Assembly: GCA_963638105.1 (NCBI GenBank)
Contig: CAVHPP010000009.1
Location: 8,957 to 72,956 of the forward strand
Length of the DNA stretch: 64,000 nt
From: CAG-217 sp963638105
GTDB taxonomy: Bacteria; Bacillota; Clostridia; Oscillospirales; Acutalibacteraceae
Reading direction: 5' to 3'
Shown here: positions 1-6,997 of the stretch, one piece after another
Layout of the letters: the number at the start of each line of letters is the position of its first letter
Numbering within the stretch: the stretch's first letter is position 1
Made by a program: the position numbers and the translations under genes
Notes under the pieces: generated by a model
The model's input: only the letters and a program-made list of their open reading frames with translations
Told to the model about the DNA's origin: nothing
Databases searched by the model: none

Positions 1-474
1 CAACTGCTGTTTTGGTTTGCCTTTACTGCGCTGCCGGCCGCTTTATCCTCTACCTGCGTGTTCGCTTTGCAGGCGCTGGGCTATGCCAAACGGCTGCTGC
101 TGCCCTTTGCTCTGACGGCGGTGCTGCGGGTGGGGCTGAACTTCCTTTTGATCCCCAATGGGCGGTTCCATCTTTACGGCTCGGCTGTCGCCACTGCCGT
201 TTCATTTTTGTTTCTTTCTGTCTATTGTTTGGTGCTGATGCGTAGGATCACTAAGGTCAAATTCTCCCGGACAGAGGTGTTCGCAAAGCCGGTGTTGGCG
301 GTAATTTTTTCTTGTCTGACGGTGAAAGGTGTGGCCGGTGCGTTCTTTACCCAGCTGCAAAATACCTGGAATTTTGTCTTATCTGCGGTTTTATTTTCGG
401 CAGTTCTAACAATTTTGTTGCTGTTCTTTGGTACACTTTCCACAAAAGATCTGCATTTTGCCGGAGAAAGGTAA
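1..474 (+). CDS. SpoVB/MurJ-like lipid flippase, C-terminal part
   Basis: The frame is open from base 1 to the TAA at 472-474, so only the last 157 codons are in the window. The visible part shows several hydrophobic segments separated by short basic loops, as at the end of a MOP-superfamily polysaccharide flippase of the SpoVB (B. subtilis YabM) type, an inner-membrane exporter of lipid-linked oligosaccharides. The assignment leans on context: the next genes (mazG, hup, rqcP, yabP, yabQ, divIC) follow the Bacillus yabM-to-divIC order. The N-terminal part and the promoter are outside the window. Confidence 0.65.
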   Translation, partial: QLLFWFAFTALPAALSSTCVFALQALGYAKRLLLPFALTAVLRVGLNFLLIPNGRFHLYGSAVATAVSFLFLSVYCLVLMRRITKVKFSRTEVFAKPVLAVIFSCLTVKGVAGAFFTQLQNTWNFVLSAVLFSAVLTILLLFFGTLSTKDLHFAGER

Positions 475-555
475 AAAAAACCGCTTGGCTACTTGAAATT
501 TCGCGTTATATCATATATAATTTCTTGGAACGAGTTGATCAAAAGAGGCGTCGGT

Positions 556-1383
556 ATGGCATTGGATTTTATACGCAAAGAGCACTATAATACGGAGGAT
601 TTAATTCGCATTGTGGCGCTGCTCCGTGCCCCCGGCGGCTGTCCCTGGGATCAGGCGCAGACTCATGCTTCTATCAAGAAGAATTTTATTGAGGAGACCT
701 ATGAGGTCATTGAGGCTATCAACCGGCAGAGCACTGCGGGATTGCAGGAGGAGCTGGGCGATGTGTTGCTTCAGGTTGCGCTTCATGCCCAAATGGAGGC
801 AGAAGCAGGTCGCTTTGATTTTAACGATGTAGCGGACGGAATTTGCAAAAAGCTGATTTTCCGTCACCCCCATGTGTTTGGCGATGTAAAGGCCGAGAAT
901 ACGGACGACGCGCTTGCCAGCTGGGACGCTGCCAAGTTAAAAGAAAAAGGAATGAAAAAAGTCAGCCAGTCCATGGTGAGTATTCCCCGGGAATTGCCGG
1001 CACTGATGCGCGCCCAAAAAGTGCAGCATAAGGCTGCGAAGCAAGGGTTTGACTGGCCGGATCGCTCCGGCGCAATGGACAAGCTGAATGAAGAGATTAA
1101 CGAGCTCAAAATCGCTTTGGACCAAGGAGAGCCTAGCAGCATTGCGGACGAATTCGGCGATGTGCTGTTCTCCTGCGTAAATATTGCCCGCTTTATCGGC
1201 GTAGACAGTGAAGAGGCCTTGACCGCAGCCACGGACAAGTTCCTTTCCCGCTATGTGTTGGTAGAGCAGCTGGCAGCGGAGCGCGGCATGGAGATGAAAT
1301 CGTCTACCTTGCAGGCGCTGGACGCCCTTTGGGACGAAGCAAAACAAATATTATCCGATCAATCGGAAATGGAGGAAATGTAA
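556..1383 (+). CDS. mazG: MazG nucleoside triphosphate pyrophosphohydrolase
   Basis: A 275-residue house-cleaning enzyme that hydrolyses (d)NTPs to the monophosphate and pyrophosphate. The first MazG repeat shows CPWD near residue 30 and the metal-binding helix EETYEVIEAI; the second shows DEFGDVLF near residue 200. Length is close to E. coli MazG (263). The Bacillus counterpart YabN carries an extra N-terminal tetrapyrrole-methylase-like domain, which is absent here. I chose ATG 556 because AGAGG at 544-548 lies at proper spacing; a TTG at 493 is open in frame but has no site. It ends directly against hup. Confidence 0.9.
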   Translation: MALDFIRKEHYNTEDLIRIVALLRAPGGCPWDQAQTHASIKKNFIEETYEVIEAINRQSTAGLQEELGDVLLQVALHAQMEAEAGRFDFNDVADGICKKLIFRHPHVFGDVKAENTDDALASWDAAKLKEKGMKKVSQSMVSIPRELPALMRAQKVQHKAAKQGFDWPDRSGAMDKLNEEINELKIALDQGEPSSIADEFGDVLFSCVNIARFIGVDSEEALTAATDKFLSRYVLVEQLAAERGMEMKSSTLQALDALWDEAKQILSDQSEMEEM

Positions 1384-1656
1384 ATGAACAAAACTGAACT
1401 GGCAGCTGCCGTAGCTGCAAAGACCGAACTTTCCAAGAAAGACGCTGAAGCCGCAGTAAACGCTGCTTTGGCTTCCATCACCGACGCACTGGCTGAGGGC
1501 GACAAGGTTGCTCTGGTTGGCTTTGGTACTTTTGATGTGAAGACCCGTGCTGCCCGCACCGGCCTGAACCCCCGCACCAAGGAGACCATCCAGATCCCCG
1601 AGGCAAAGGTTCCGTCCTTCAAGGCCGGCTCCGCCCTTAAGGACGCTGTGAAATAA
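1384..1656 (+). CDS. hup: HU-family DNA-binding protein
   Basis: A 90-residue histone-like protein that bends and compacts the nucleoid as a dimer. It has the HU pattern: helical N-terminus starting MNKTELAAAV, then GFGTFDVKTRAARTGLNP forming the DNA-embracing beta arm, and a C-terminal FKAGSALKDAVK. The start abuts the mazG stop and uses a GGAGG inside the end of mazG, so the two are translationally linked. Codon choice is visibly more optimised than in its neighbours, as expected of an abundant protein. A hairpin terminator follows at 1672-1707. Confidence 0.95.
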   Translation: MNKTELAAAVAAKTELSKKDAEAAVNAALASITDALAEGDKVALVGFGTFDVKTRAARTGLNPRTKETIQIPEAKVPSFKAGSALKDAVK

Positions 1657-1671
1657 GTCTTGTTTTTATGT

Positions 1672-1707
1672 GCAGGCATCCGTATCTTGCGGGTGCCTGT
1701 CTTTTTT
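1672..1707 (+). terminator. Rho-independent terminator after hup
   Basis: An 11-bp stem (1672-1682 with 1690-1700, GU pairs included) closes a 7-nt loop and runs into six T at 1702-1707. The T-run touches the GGAGG Shine-Dalgarno of the next gene, rqcP. Confidence 0.75.
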
Positions 1708-1717
1708 GGAGGTCAGT

Positions 1718-1960
1718 ATGCGACTGGATAAGTACCTGAAAGTCAGTCGAATCATCAAGCGCCGCACGGTGGCCAACGAGGCCTGCGACGCCGGGCGCGT
1801 CAGCGTGAACGGCAAGGTGCAGCGCGCGTCCTACGATGTAAAGGTGGGGGACAAGATTGAGGTGGCTCTGGGCCAAAATCGCCATACCTACTTGGTCAAG
1901 GCTGTGCAGGAGCACGCGCTGAAAGAGGACGCCGCTCTTATGTATGAACCCCTGGACTGA
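1718..1960 (+). CDS. rqcP: RqcP, S4-domain ribosome quality-control factor
   Basis: An 80-residue protein made almost entirely of one S4 RNA-binding domain. It begins MRLDKYLKVSRIIKRRTVA and has the VNGK motif near residue 29. B. subtilis RqcP (YabO) works with RqcH on stalled 50S-peptidyl-tRNA complexes to add alanine tails. ATG 1718 is preceded by GGAGG at 1708-1712; the longer frame upstream has no ribosome site. Its partner gene rqcH lies at 24202. Hslr-type S4 proteins are the alternative name for the same family. Confidence 0.88.
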   Translation: MRLDKYLKVSRIIKRRTVANEACDAGRVSVNGKVQRASYDVKVGDKIEVALGQNRHTYLVKAVQEHALKEDAALMYEPLD

Positions 1961-1963
1961 CAT

Positions 1964-2006
1964 AATCACCCGCCGGAGCGCATAGGCTCTATCGGGTGAT
2001 TTTTTT
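1964..2006 (+). terminator. Hairpin terminator overlapping the yabP start region
   Basis: A 9-bp stem (1964-1972 with 1993-2001), with an inner GAGC/GCTC helix at 1976-1979/1986-1989, is followed by a T-run to 2006. The yabP ATG starts at 2007. The only Shine-Dalgarno-like sequence for yabP, GGGTGAT at 1994-2000, lies in the 3' arm. Confidence 0.75.
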
Positions 2007-2279
2007 ATGGAACAGAAAAAGACGACCGGTCACAGCCTGACCCTGTGCGATCGGGAAAAGTTGACGCTTACCGGCGTGACCGATGTGGACGCTTTTAATG
2101 AAGAAGAAATTACGGTAATTACAGACTTTGGGGAACTGACGGTGAAGGGTGAGCTGTTGCACGTGGAGGCGCTGGACCTGGAATGCGGCGGTATGCAGAT
2201 CACCGGCAAGGTGACGGCGTTACTCTATACCCGGCACCGGGAGGGCGGCGGATTGTTTGACCGTCTGTTCCATGGGTAA
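2007..2279 (+). CDS. yabP: Sporulation protein YabP
   Basis: A 90-residue protein matching B. subtilis YabP, needed for cortex and coat assembly at the forespore surface. Visible family features are the LTLTGVTDVDAFNEEEI segment and the C-terminal GLFDRLF. The start follows from length and similarity to YabP, since the ribosome site is poor and lies inside a hairpin. It overlaps yabQ by 8 bases. In Bacillus the pair is transcribed by sigma-E in the mother cell; sigE lies at 12988 in this window. Confidence 0.85.
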   Translation: MEQKKTTGHSLTLCDREKLTLTGVTDVDAFNEEEITVITDFGELTVKGELLHVEALDLECGGMQITGKVTALLYTRHREGGGLFDRLFHG

Positions 2280-2772
2280 GGCACTGTTGGCCTTTTTCCT
2301 GTTGGGACCGGCGCTTTTTCTGCTTTATGATGTGCTGCGGTTTTGGCGCAGCTTGCGGGGGAGTAGGCGAGCGACATTTTTCGCTGATATGGTGTGGTGG
2401 TTGGTTGCCGCCTTTAGCTGCTACACGCTGTTTTTGGCCTACACCGGTGGGGTGATCCGTGCCCTTTGCCTGGTGGTATGCGGCGGTGGTTTTGCCTGCG
2501 GATATTTTACGCTGGGTACGCTGACCGGACACCTGTGGGCGCGCCTGGAGGAGCGCTTGGCGGATAAACGCAAAAAACGGCGAAAAAAACGGAAAATCCT
2601 GCAAGAAAAAGCAAAAAAACTATTGCAATCCCCCTATAATATATTATATAATAAATTAAACGCACAAAAGCGAAAACGGAAAAGAAAAAGACATCTCGCA
2701 GCTGCGGCTGCGCCGGAACAAAGAAGTGTTGAGTATGATTCAAAATTTGAAGAACTCCATGAAGCGGAGTAA
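2272..2772 (+). CDS. yabQ: Sporulation membrane protein YabQ
   Basis: A 166-residue membrane protein starting at ATG 2272 inside the end of yabP. It has several hydrophobic helices between about residues 3 and 90, then a long basic tail rich in KKRRKK and KRKRKRK clusters. YabQ of Bacillus is a mother-cell membrane protein required for spore cortex formation. The tail-coding DNA contains an abrupt A+T-rich island (2620-2665) that resembles a promoter for divIC. The C-terminus overlaps the divIC start. Confidence 0.8.
   Translation: MGKALLAFFLLGPALFLLYDVLRFWRSLRGSRRATFFADMVWWLVAAFSCYTLFLAYTGGVIRALCLVVCGGGFACGYFTLGTLTGHLWARLEERLADKRKKRRKKRKILQEKAKKLLQSPYNILYNKLNAQKRKRKRKRHLAAAAAPEQRSVEYDSKFEELHEAE
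2623..2652 (+). promoter_or_regulatory. Putative sigma-A promoter inside yabQ for divIC
   Basis: TTGCAA (2623-2628) and TATAAT (2647-2652) are 18 bp apart, within an A+T-rich island of an otherwise G+C-rich gene. An alternative -10 TATATA at 2645 gives a 16-bp spacer. It would let divIC be expressed in growing cells independently of the sporulation genes. Inferred from sequence only. Confidence 0.45.
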
Positions 2773-3043
2773 GTACCTGCGCCTGCTTTTAGTGGTGCCT
2801 ATGGTGGTGCTGTTTCTCTATTGCAGTGTGACTCTGGTGAATCAGACAGCGGACATTAGCCGCATGCAAAAGCAAAAGCAGACTCTGTCTGCCCAACTGG
2901 CTTCCGTCCAGCAGGAAAATGCCCGACTGGAAGAAGTGGTAGGCGCCGACAACAAGGACGACTACATTGAGCAAAAAGCCCGAGAGAAGGGTTATGTAAA
3001 AGGCGACGAGATCGTGTTTTACGATATTTCCGGCACGGAATAA
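2735..3043 (+). CDS. divIC: Septum formation initiator DivIC/FtsB
   Basis: A 102-residue bitopic protein: short basic cytoplasmic N-terminus, one membrane helix (about residues 18-36), then a coiled coil with heptads around ISRMQKQKQTLSAQLASVQQ and a short extracytoplasmic end. It bridges early and late divisome proteins together with FtsL. The start is uncertain among GTG 2726, ATG 2735 and ATG 2759; none has a strong ribosome site, and 2735 was chosen as the first ATG. Position after yabQ matches Bacillus. Confidence 0.85.
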   Translation: MIQNLKNSMKRSKYLRLLLVVPMVVLFLYCSVTLVNQTADISRMQKQKQTLSAQLASVQQENARLEEVVGADNKDDYIEQKAREKGYVKGDEIVFYDISGTE

Positions 3044-3058
3044 ACAGAACAAATACAA

Positions 3059-3102
3059 GGGGGCAGCAATCAGGTTAGAACTTTTTGCTGCGCCCCTTTT
3101 TT
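3059..3102 (+). terminator. Terminator after divIC
   Basis: GGGGC-AGCAA (3059-3069) pairs with TTGCTG-CG-CCCC (3085-3096) with a small bulge, followed by six T. Confidence 0.7.
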
Positions 3103-3125
3103 ATTGCAAAAAGGTGGACAAGCGT

Positions 3126-3968
3126 ATGAGAGAGATCAAAGCAGAAGCGATCACCGCGGCGGTGCGGCAGCTATGCATTACGGCCAATAAAGTGCTGCCG
3201 GAGGATCTGGTACAGTGTATCGGCTGTGCTCGACAGACGGAGCCGAATTCCACGGCCAAGAGTATTCTTGGCGATTTAGAGAGCAATTTGACGGCAGCTA
3301 AGGAACTGGATCTGCCCATTTGTCAGGATACCGGTATTGCAGTTGTGTTTGCCGAGATTGGGCAGGATGTGCATATTGTCGGCGACTTTGAAGCGGCGGT
3401 GCACGCCGGCGTATCTGCCGGCTATACGGACGGCCTGCTGCGCAAGAGCGTGGTGCGAGACCCGTTTTTTGATCGGGTAAACACCGGCGACAATACCCCT
3501 GCCGTGATCCACACCCGCCTGGTGCCCGGGGATCGGGTACGGCTGACGGTGGCGCCTAAGGGCTTTGGCAGCGAGAATATGAGCGCTCTGCGTATGTTTA
3601 CCCCTGCCGCCACACGGCAGGACCTGGTGGATTACATTGTGGGCGCAGTGGAAAAGGCCGGTTCCAATCCTTGCCCGCCGGTGGTGATCGGCGTGGGGAT
3701 CGGCGGCGATTTTGAAAAGTGTGCCCTGCTGGCAAAGGAGGCGCTGTGTCGCCCGCTGTCCCGTCGCAATCCAAACCCGGATTATGCGGCATTGGAGCAG
3801 GAGCTGCTGGAGAAGATCAACGCACTGGACATCGGCCCTCAGGGATTTGGCGGCCAAACCACAGCGCTGGGTGTAAATATTGAGACCTACGCCACCCACA
3901 TTGCCGGGCTGCCGGTGGCGGTGAATGTAGGCTGCCATGTGACCCGGCACGCAACAAAGGAACTTTGA
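3126..3968 (+). CDS. fumA: Fumarate hydratase class I, alpha subunit
   Basis: A 280-residue protein of the iron-sulfur fumarase/tartrate dehydratase alpha family, interconverting fumarate and malate. Three cysteines stand where the [4Fe-4S] cluster ligands belong: ICQDTG near residue 62, DFEKC near 197 and NVGCHVTRH at the end. ATG 3126 follows AAAGGTGG at good spacing; GTG 3114 is less likely. The beta subunit, normally the next gene, is missing here: the next gene is an RNA methyltransferase. Confidence 0.9.
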   Translation: MREIKAEAITAAVRQLCITANKVLPEDLVQCIGCARQTEPNSTAKSILGDLESNLTAAKELDLPICQDTGIAVVFAEIGQDVHIVGDFEAAVHAGVSAGYTDGLLRKSVVRDPFFDRVNTGDNTPAVIHTRLVPGDRVRLTVAPKGFGSENMSALRMFTPAATRQDLVDYIVGAVEKAGSNPCPPVVIGVGIGGDFEKCALLAKEALCRPLSRRNPNPDYAALEQELLEKINALDIGPQGFGGQTTALGVNIETYATHIAGLPVAVNVGCHVTRHATKEL

Positions 3969-3972
3969 TTTT

Positions 3973-5088
3973 ATGGAATTACAAATGACTGCCCCCTGTC
4001 TGCTGGGCCTGGAGGGCTTGGTAGCAGAGGAATTAAGACAAATGGACGCCCGGGAGGTGACCGCCGAGAACGGTCGGGTGTTCTTTAACGGCGACGAGGC
4101 CATGCTGGCCCGTGCCAATATCAACAGCCGCTTTGCGGAGCGGATCCTGATTGTACTGGATCGCTTTACGGCGGTGACTTTTGAAGAACTGTTCCAGGCG
4201 GTACGACGATTGCCTTGGAGTGAATTTATCGGCAGCACAGACACATTTCCCGTGAAAGGGTACTCTATTTCCTCCACACTGCACAGTGTGCCGGACTGCC
4301 AAAAAATCATCAAAAAAGCTGTGGTCGAGAGCCTGAAAGAGGACTACCGCATCAACTGGTTTGACGAGACCGGCCCGGTGCACCAAATCCAGTTCTCCAT
4401 ACTGAAAGACCAGGTGACCATTATGCTGGACACCACCGGAACCGGCCTGCACAAGCGGGGCTACCGCCCGGAGAGCAATGCCGCTCCCATTCGGGAGACT
4501 TTGGCGGCGGCGCTGTGCAGCCTGTCCCGCCTGCGGCATTACCACACGCTGTATGATCCTTTTTGCGGCAGCGGCACGATTCTTATTGAAGGTGCCATGC
4601 TGGCAGCCAATGTGGCGGCGGGGATCAACCGCAATTTTGCCTGCGATCGCTGGGGCTTCGTGCCGGAGGCGGCCTGGAAGCAGGAGCGCGCCCGTGCCCA
4701 CGAGAACATTAAGACAGACATTGATTTTCAGGCGTTCGGGTCCGATTTGGATCCCCACGCCATTGAATTGACCGCCATCAACGCCAAGCGGGCCAGGGTG
4801 GGGCAGTACCTGCACCTGGACACGACGGATATTGCCGATTTTAGCCCCCAAACGGAGCGGGGCACCTTGGTGACCAACCCGCCCTACGGCGAGCGTATGC
4901 TGGATATTCGAGAGGCGGAGCGGCTTTATCGCTTAATGGGCGAGAAGTTCAGTCCCCGCAAGGGCTGGAGCTACGGCGTCATTTCGCCGGACGAACAGTT
5001 TGAAAAGTGCTTCGGCCGCAAGGCGGACAAGCGGCGCAAGCTGTATAACGGTATGATCAAATGTCAATTTTATATGTACTTTAAGTAA
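3973..5088 (+). CDS. THUMP-domain class I RNA methyltransferase (RlmL/YpsC-like)
   Basis: A 371-residue methyltransferase. An N-terminal ferredoxin-like/THUMP region (about 1-155) binds RNA. The C-terminal Rossmann fold carries the SAM-binding DPFCGSGTILIE near residue 196 and the NPPYGER catalytic loop near 302, the N6/N2 methylase signature. Closest described proteins are the N-terminal half of E. coli RlmL (23S rRNA m2G2445) and Bacillus YpsC. It starts 4 bases after fumA, using AAGGA in the fumA end. The exact target nucleotide is inferred. Confidence 0.88.
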   Translation: MELQMTAPCLLGLEGLVAEELRQMDAREVTAENGRVFFNGDEAMLARANINSRFAERILIVLDRFTAVTFEELFQAVRRLPWSEFIGSTDTFPVKGYSISSTLHSVPDCQKIIKKAVVESLKEDYRINWFDETGPVHQIQFSILKDQVTIMLDTTGTGLHKRGYRPESNAAPIRETLAAALCSLSRLRHYHTLYDPFCGSGTILIEGAMLAANVAAGINRNFACDRWGFVPEAAWKQERARAHENIKTDIDFQAFGSDLDPHAIELTAINAKRARVGQYLHLDTTDIADFSPQTERGTLVTNPPYGERMLDIREAERLYRLMGEKFSPRKGWSYGVISPDEQFEKCFGRKADKRRKLYNGMIKCQFYMYFK

Positions 5089-5099
5089 AGGGTGTTAGG

Positions 5100-6728
5100 A
5101 TGGATTACAAAGAGAAATACCGGCAGTGGCTTGATTTTGCCGACCCGGACACCAAGGCGGAACTGGAAAGCCTGACGGACGAAAAAGAGATCGAGGATCG
5201 GTTCTATAAGGATCTGGCCTTTGGCACCGGCGGCCTGCGGGGCATTATGGGCGCCGGGTCTAACCGGATGAACCGCTACACCGTAGGTAAGGCCACCCTG
5301 GGTCTTGCCAATTATTTGAAATCCACCGGCAAGGCAGACTTGAAAGTGGCGATCGCTTATGACTCCCGCAACAACTCGGCGGATTTTGCCAAGACAGCGG
5401 CGGGCATTTTTGCAAACTGCGGCTTGCAGGTGTATCTGTACGAGCGGCTGGTGCCGGTGCCGGTGCTGTCTTTTACCACCCGGTATTTACACTGTGACGC
5501 AGGGGTGATGATCACCGCCTCCCACAATCCCAAGGAATATAACGGCTACAAGGTGTATGACGCCAAGGGCTGCCAGCTGTGCACCGCAGACGCGGCGGCA
5601 GCACTGGACTACATTAACGCGGTAGACGATTACAACGCCATTCCCTTTTGCAGCGACCATGCAAATATCCACCCGGTAGGGGACAGGGAGCTGGACGCCT
5701 TTATCGCTGCGGTGGAGCAACAGAGTCTATATACGCAGCCGTCGGATTTGAAGATCGTTTATACCCCGCTCCACGGCACCGGCAATGTGCCTGTGCGCCG
5801 GGTGCTGCGGAATATGCATGTATCTGTGGTCAAGTCCCAGGAACTGCCGGACGGCAATTTCTCCACTGTGCGCAGTCCCAACCCGGAGGAAAAGGACGCC
5901 TTGACCTTGGCTATCGCCCAAGCAAAGGCAGAGGGGGCGGACCTGGTGCTGGGCACTGACCCGGACTGTGACCGTGTGGGCATTGCGGTGCGTGACGGCG
6001 ACGATTATGTGCTGTTTACCGGTAACCAAACCGGCGCGCTGTTGGTGCAGTTTGTACTGACCATGAAGAAAGCGCAGCTGAACGAAAAATCCACCCTGGT
6101 CAAGACCATTGTGACCAGCGACCTGGGCGCTAACATCGGGCGCAGCTTTGGCTTGCAGATTGAGGAGACCCTCACTGGGTTTAAGTATATCGGCGACAAG
6201 ATCAATACTTACGAGCAGACCGGGGACAAGGAATTTGTCATCGGCTATGAGGAGAGTTACGGCTACTTGGTGGGTACCCACGCCCGGGATAAGGACGCGG
6301 TGGTGTCCGCTATGCTCATCTGCCAAATGGCCGCCTGGTATAAAAATCAGGGCAAGACCCTGGTGGACGCATTGCATGCTGTTTATGAGGAATACGGCTA
6401 TTATTTGGACGCGTTGGACAGCTTTGTGCTAAAGGGCAAGGACGGCGCCGAAAAGATCGGGGCGCTGATGCAGACTTTCCGCGCCGGCGGTGACCAAATG
6501 TTTGCCGGTGTGGAGCGGGTACAGGATTTTGCCAAGGGGATCGGTGATCTGCCTAAGGAAAATGTGCTGAAATTCCTGTTTACCGACGGCTCCTGGTTGG
6601 CGGTTCGCCCCTCCGGCACGGAGCCGAAGATCAAGGTGTACTACTCCATTGTGGATCCGGATAAAGCAGCCGCCCACAGCCGCCTGGCCGCCTTGCAGGC
6701 ACAGATCAAAGAGATGATCGGAGAATGA
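5100..6728 (+). CDS. Phospho-sugar mutase (alpha-phosphoglucomutase type)
   Basis: A 542-residue alpha-D-phosphohexomutase interconverting sugar 1- and 6-phosphates. The phosphoserine is S141 in ITASHNP, the magnesium site is D287-D289-D291 in DPDCDR, and the phosphate-binding loop RPSGTEPKIK is near the C-terminus. Length fits Bacillus PgcA-type phosphoglucomutase more than 450-residue GlmM/ManB. The ATG follows a GGGTGTTAGG site. It overlaps the next gene by 4 bases, and a nearby manA and mannosidase suggest glucose/mannose metabolism. Confidence 0.92.
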   Translation: MDYKEKYRQWLDFADPDTKAELESLTDEKEIEDRFYKDLAFGTGGLRGIMGAGSNRMNRYTVGKATLGLANYLKSTGKADLKVAIAYDSRNNSADFAKTAAGIFANCGLQVYLYERLVPVPVLSFTTRYLHCDAGVMITASHNPKEYNGYKVYDAKGCQLCTADAAAALDYINAVDDYNAIPFCSDHANIHPVGDRELDAFIAAVEQQSLYTQPSDLKIVYTPLHGTGNVPVRRVLRNMHVSVVKSQELPDGNFSTVRSPNPEEKDALTLAIAQAKAEGADLVLGTDPDCDRVGIAVRDGDDYVLFTGNQTGALLVQFVLTMKKAQLNEKSTLVKTIVTSDLGANIGRSFGLQIEETLTGFKYIGDKINTYEQTGDKEFVIGYEESYGYLVGTHARDKDAVVSAMLICQMAAWYKNQGKTLVDALHAVYEEYGYYLDALDSFVLKGKDGAEKIGALMQTFRAGGDQMFAGVERVQDFAKGIGDLPKENVLKFLFTDGSWLAVRPSGTEPKIKVYYSIVDPDKAAAHSRLAALQAQIKEMIGE

Positions 6729-6985
6729 ATATGACAGCGAAAAAAGAGGCCGTGCAGGCGTATATAGACCGGGTGCTGGCGCCGAAGATCCAAGGCGACG
6801 GCGGCTGGGTAGAATTTGTATCTTTACAGGGTGATCGCTTGACCCTGCGCTTTCGTGGCGAGTGCTCCAAGTGCCTGATCCTTCACCGGTGCGTGGCGTG
6901 GATTGAAGAGCAGCTGAAGGCGGATATGCATTTGCAGCTGACGGTGGAGCCGGTGCGGAAGAAACCTTATTTTCAGGATCGTTAA
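6725..6985 (+). CDS. NifU C-terminal-domain-like protein
   Basis: An 86-residue protein corresponding to the NifU C-terminal (Nfu) domain. The family pattern is GDGGWVEFV, a beta strand, then a Cys pair in ECSKC and a helical end. Nfu proteins carry or deliver [4Fe-4S] clusters to apoproteins. The start overlaps the mutase stop (ATGA) and the mannosidase gene follows 12 bases later, so it is embedded in a carbohydrate operon, an unusual location. An additional Cys occurs at HRC. Function in cluster transfer is inferred. Confidence 0.75.
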   Translation: MNMTAKKEAVQAYIDRVLAPKIQGDGGWVEFVSLQGDRLTLRFRGECSKCLILHRCVAWIEEQLKADMHLQLTVEPVRKKPYFQDR

Positions 6986-6997
6986 GGAGGTGCAGGT

